The notes under the pieces: generated by a model
Told to the model about the DNA's origin: nothing
Database searches by the model: none
What the model saw: only the letters and a program-made list of their open reading frames with translations
Shown: positions 62,946 through 64,000 of the stretch, piece by piece
How the letters are laid out: each line of letters begins with the position of its first letter
Position numbering within the stretch: the stretch's first letter is position 1
Origin: Paraburkholderia sartisoli
GTDB lineage: Bacteria > Pseudomonadota > Gammaproteobacteria > Burkholderiales > Burkholderiaceae
NCBI RefSeq assembly: GCF_900107685.1
Contig: NZ_FNRQ01000004.1
Location: 248,001-312,000 of the forward strand
Reading direction: 5' to 3'
DNA length: 64,000 nt
Position numbers and translations under genes: made by a program

Positions 62946-63713
62946 TCAGCCTCGCGCGCTGCCGTGCAGCAGCATCCGGTATTCAGTCGGCGTGAGGCCG
63001 ACCGTCGCCTTGAACTGCCGCGTGAACGCGCTGTGATCGGTGTAGCCGCAGAGCGCGGCGACATCGGTGACCTTGTCGGTGGTGACGAGCAGCGCGGTCG
63101 CGGCGTCGAGGCGCGTTTTCAGCAGCACCTGACGCGGCGTCAGGTGAAAGACCTTGTGAAAATACCGTTCGAGCTGGGCCACCGACATGTCCGCCATCTC
63201 CGCCAGTTGCTTGAGGTTGAGCGGCTGCACGTAGTTGTCCTGGATGTACTGCACGACGGCCGCCAGCTTGCTGTACGCCGGATGACCGCTCTCGTCGGCC
63301 CTGAGGTCGCGCGAGATGCCCGCGAGGCCCACCACGTGGCCTTGCGCATCGTGCAGCGGCTGCTTGCACGTCAGACACCAGCCGGGCTGCCGACCGGGAT
63401 ACAGATGCAGTTCGAGCTGGTCGAGCATCTGGCCGCCGGCGCTGATGACCGCCTTGTCCTGCTCGGTATAGATGCGGCCGAAGCGCCGTGGAAACACCTC
63501 TTCGGCGGTTTTGCCCAGCAGCCCGGCTTTCTCCTTGAAGCCGCAACGCGAAGCGAGCGTGCGGTTCACGAGGACGTAGCGTGCCTCGGTATCCTTGATG
63601 AAGAAGGCGACGTCGGGCATCGCGTCGAAAACCGGCTCCAGCAGCGTGAAGTGTGAAAGCATGCCGGCCAGCGTCGCGGCGGCCGGCTCGAGCGTTGCGG
63701 CCAGCGTGTTCAT
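62946..63713 (-). CDS. AraC-family regulator with N-terminal PAS domain
   Basis: A 255-residue regulator. Residues about 25-140 are a PAS sensor (FDAMPDVAFFIKDTEARYVL, VNRTLASRCGF, GHVVGLAGISRDLRADE). Residues about 150-250 are the AraC DNA-binding domain (LKQLAEMADMSVAQLERYFH; VTDVAALCGYTDHSAFTRQF; GLTPTEYRMLL). The partial oxidoreductase gene upstream on the same strand is the likely target together with genes beyond the window. Similar PAS-AraC proteins sit beside hydroxyproline or amino-acid oxidation genes in this group; that link is an inference. Confidence 0.88.
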   Translation of the reverse strand: MNTLAATLEPAAATLAGMLSHFTLLEPVFDAMPDVAFFIKDTEARYVLVNRTLASRCGFKEKAGLLGKTAEEVFPRRFGRIYTEQDKAVISAGGQMLDQLELHLYPGRQPGWCLTCKQPLHDAQGHVVGLAGISRDLRADESGHPAYSKLAAVVQYIQDNYVQPLNLKQLAEMADMSVAQLERYFHKVFHLTPRQVLLKTRLDAATALLVTTDKVTDVAALCGYTDHSAFTRQFKATVGLTPTEYRMLLHGSARG

Positions 63714-63819
63714 CGTACGGGTCCCGTGAGGTCGGTAGCGGTGCGGCAGGTGGAGTCGGCTCGATTATAGGGCTGTACGGCGCGTGGCAAAAATCGGTGA
63801 AGGCAGCGGCGTTTCAACT

Positions 63820-64000
63820 TTAGCGCGTGGATTCGCTGTCGTCGCCAGCGGCGATCAGCGTCGCGATCCGCGCGGGGCTGAATGGCGGACGAGGCTGCGA
63901 CTGGGCGGCATCCCAGTCGAAGAAGGTCTGCGCGGCCGCGCCGCAGATGCGCCCCTGACACGCGCCCATGCCGCAACGCGTGTGCAGCTTCGCGTCGCGC
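63820..64000 (-). CDS. FAD/2Fe-2S (BFD-type) oxidoreductase, C-terminal fragment
   Basis: Only the last 60 codons lie in the window; the gene enters from the right edge and ends at TAA (63820-63822). The piece RDAKLHTRCGMGACQGRICG contains a Cys pair set (CGMGACQGRIC) typical of the bacterioferritin-associated-ferredoxin-like 2Fe-2S domain at the end of amino-acid or opine/hydroxyproline dehydrogenase subunits. A hydrophilic tail (AGDDSESTR) follows. It is transcribed toward the PAS-AraC gene, 106 bases away. Confidence 0.75.
   Translation of the reverse strand, partial: RDAKLHTRCGMGACQGRICGAAAQTFFDWDAAQSQPRPPFSPARIATLIAAGDDSESTR

Noticed and set aside
1..64000. CRISPR arrays, tRNA/rRNA genes, integrase or transposase genes, att sites
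   Set aside because: No regularly spaced repeats of CRISPR size, no recognisable RNA gene and no recombinase or IS protein were found.

Overview
The window looks like a piece of a secondary replicon (chromosome 2 or megaplasmid) of a Burkholderia-group betaproteobacterium (Burkholderia, Paraburkholderia or Caballeronia). The evidence is high G+C, a DUF3331 protein, many regulators of AraC, LuxR, TetR, LysR, LacI and ROK type, and dense catabolic operons each with its own regulator. No rRNA, tRNA, CRISPR array, prophage or intact insertion sequence was recognised. The genus is an inference from gene content only.

Layout. 1-163: start of an exported solute-binding protein. 695-2926: an orphan fusion of a trypsin-like serine protease with an S1/P1-type zinc nuclease. 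3.4-10.7 kb: pyruvate oxidase (poxB), a 1030-residue winged-helix/ATPase regulator, a broken ATPase fragment and a large LuxR regulator that meet tail to tail. 10.9-12.7 kb: DUF3331, AraC and degenerate MucR/Ros genes. 12.8-18.0 kb: a ytcA-mdtN-mdtO-mdtP-like efflux operon. 18.5-20.7 kb: a galactitol-type PTS (IIB, IIA, IIC). 21.1 kb: a PhnD-like binding protein. 21.9-28.6 kb: the leucine/isovalerate operon liuABCD with a divergent TetR gene. 28.7-35.0 kb: ankyrin protein, DUF2891, MFS transporter, DUF1428 and DNA polymerase II. 35.0-40.4 kb: a sugar-acid cluster (amidohydrolase, GntR, SDR, MFS, RspA/mannonate dehydratase-like). 40.6-41.4 kb: universal stress protein and a small disordered protein. 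41.9-46.0 kb: fructose-type ABC transporter frcBCA with a ROK regulator. 46.1-54.6 kb: beta-galactosidase (GH42) with a complete ABC importer, a divergent LacI gene and a LysR gene. 54.9-61.5 kb: FAD oxidoreductase, TetR, a family I.5-type lipase, quinate/shikimate dehydrogenase and fused 3-dehydroshikimate dehydratase. 61.7-64.0 kb: a lipoprotein, small proteins, a GIY-YIG-like protein, a PAS-AraC regulator and the end of a 2Fe-2S (BFD-type) oxidoreductase.

How it fits together. Most of the window is accessory carbon metabolism: leucine to 3-methylglutaconyl/HMG-CoA, galactosides to monosaccharides, fructose-like sugars, a hexonate/hexuronate-type acid, and quinate/shikimate to protocatechuate. 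Several regulator genes sit beside perfect or near-perfect inverted repeats that are good operator candidates: 27726-27792 (TetR/liu), 36090-36103 (GntR), 41716-41740 (ROK/frc) and 52453-52464 (LacI/galactoside).

The most unusual object is the protease-nuclease fusion. S1/P1 nucleases use the amino group of an N-terminal Trp as a zinc ligand. Here the matching Trp (W392) lies inside the chain, just after the protease domain, which suggests a nuclease that must be cut free to become active.
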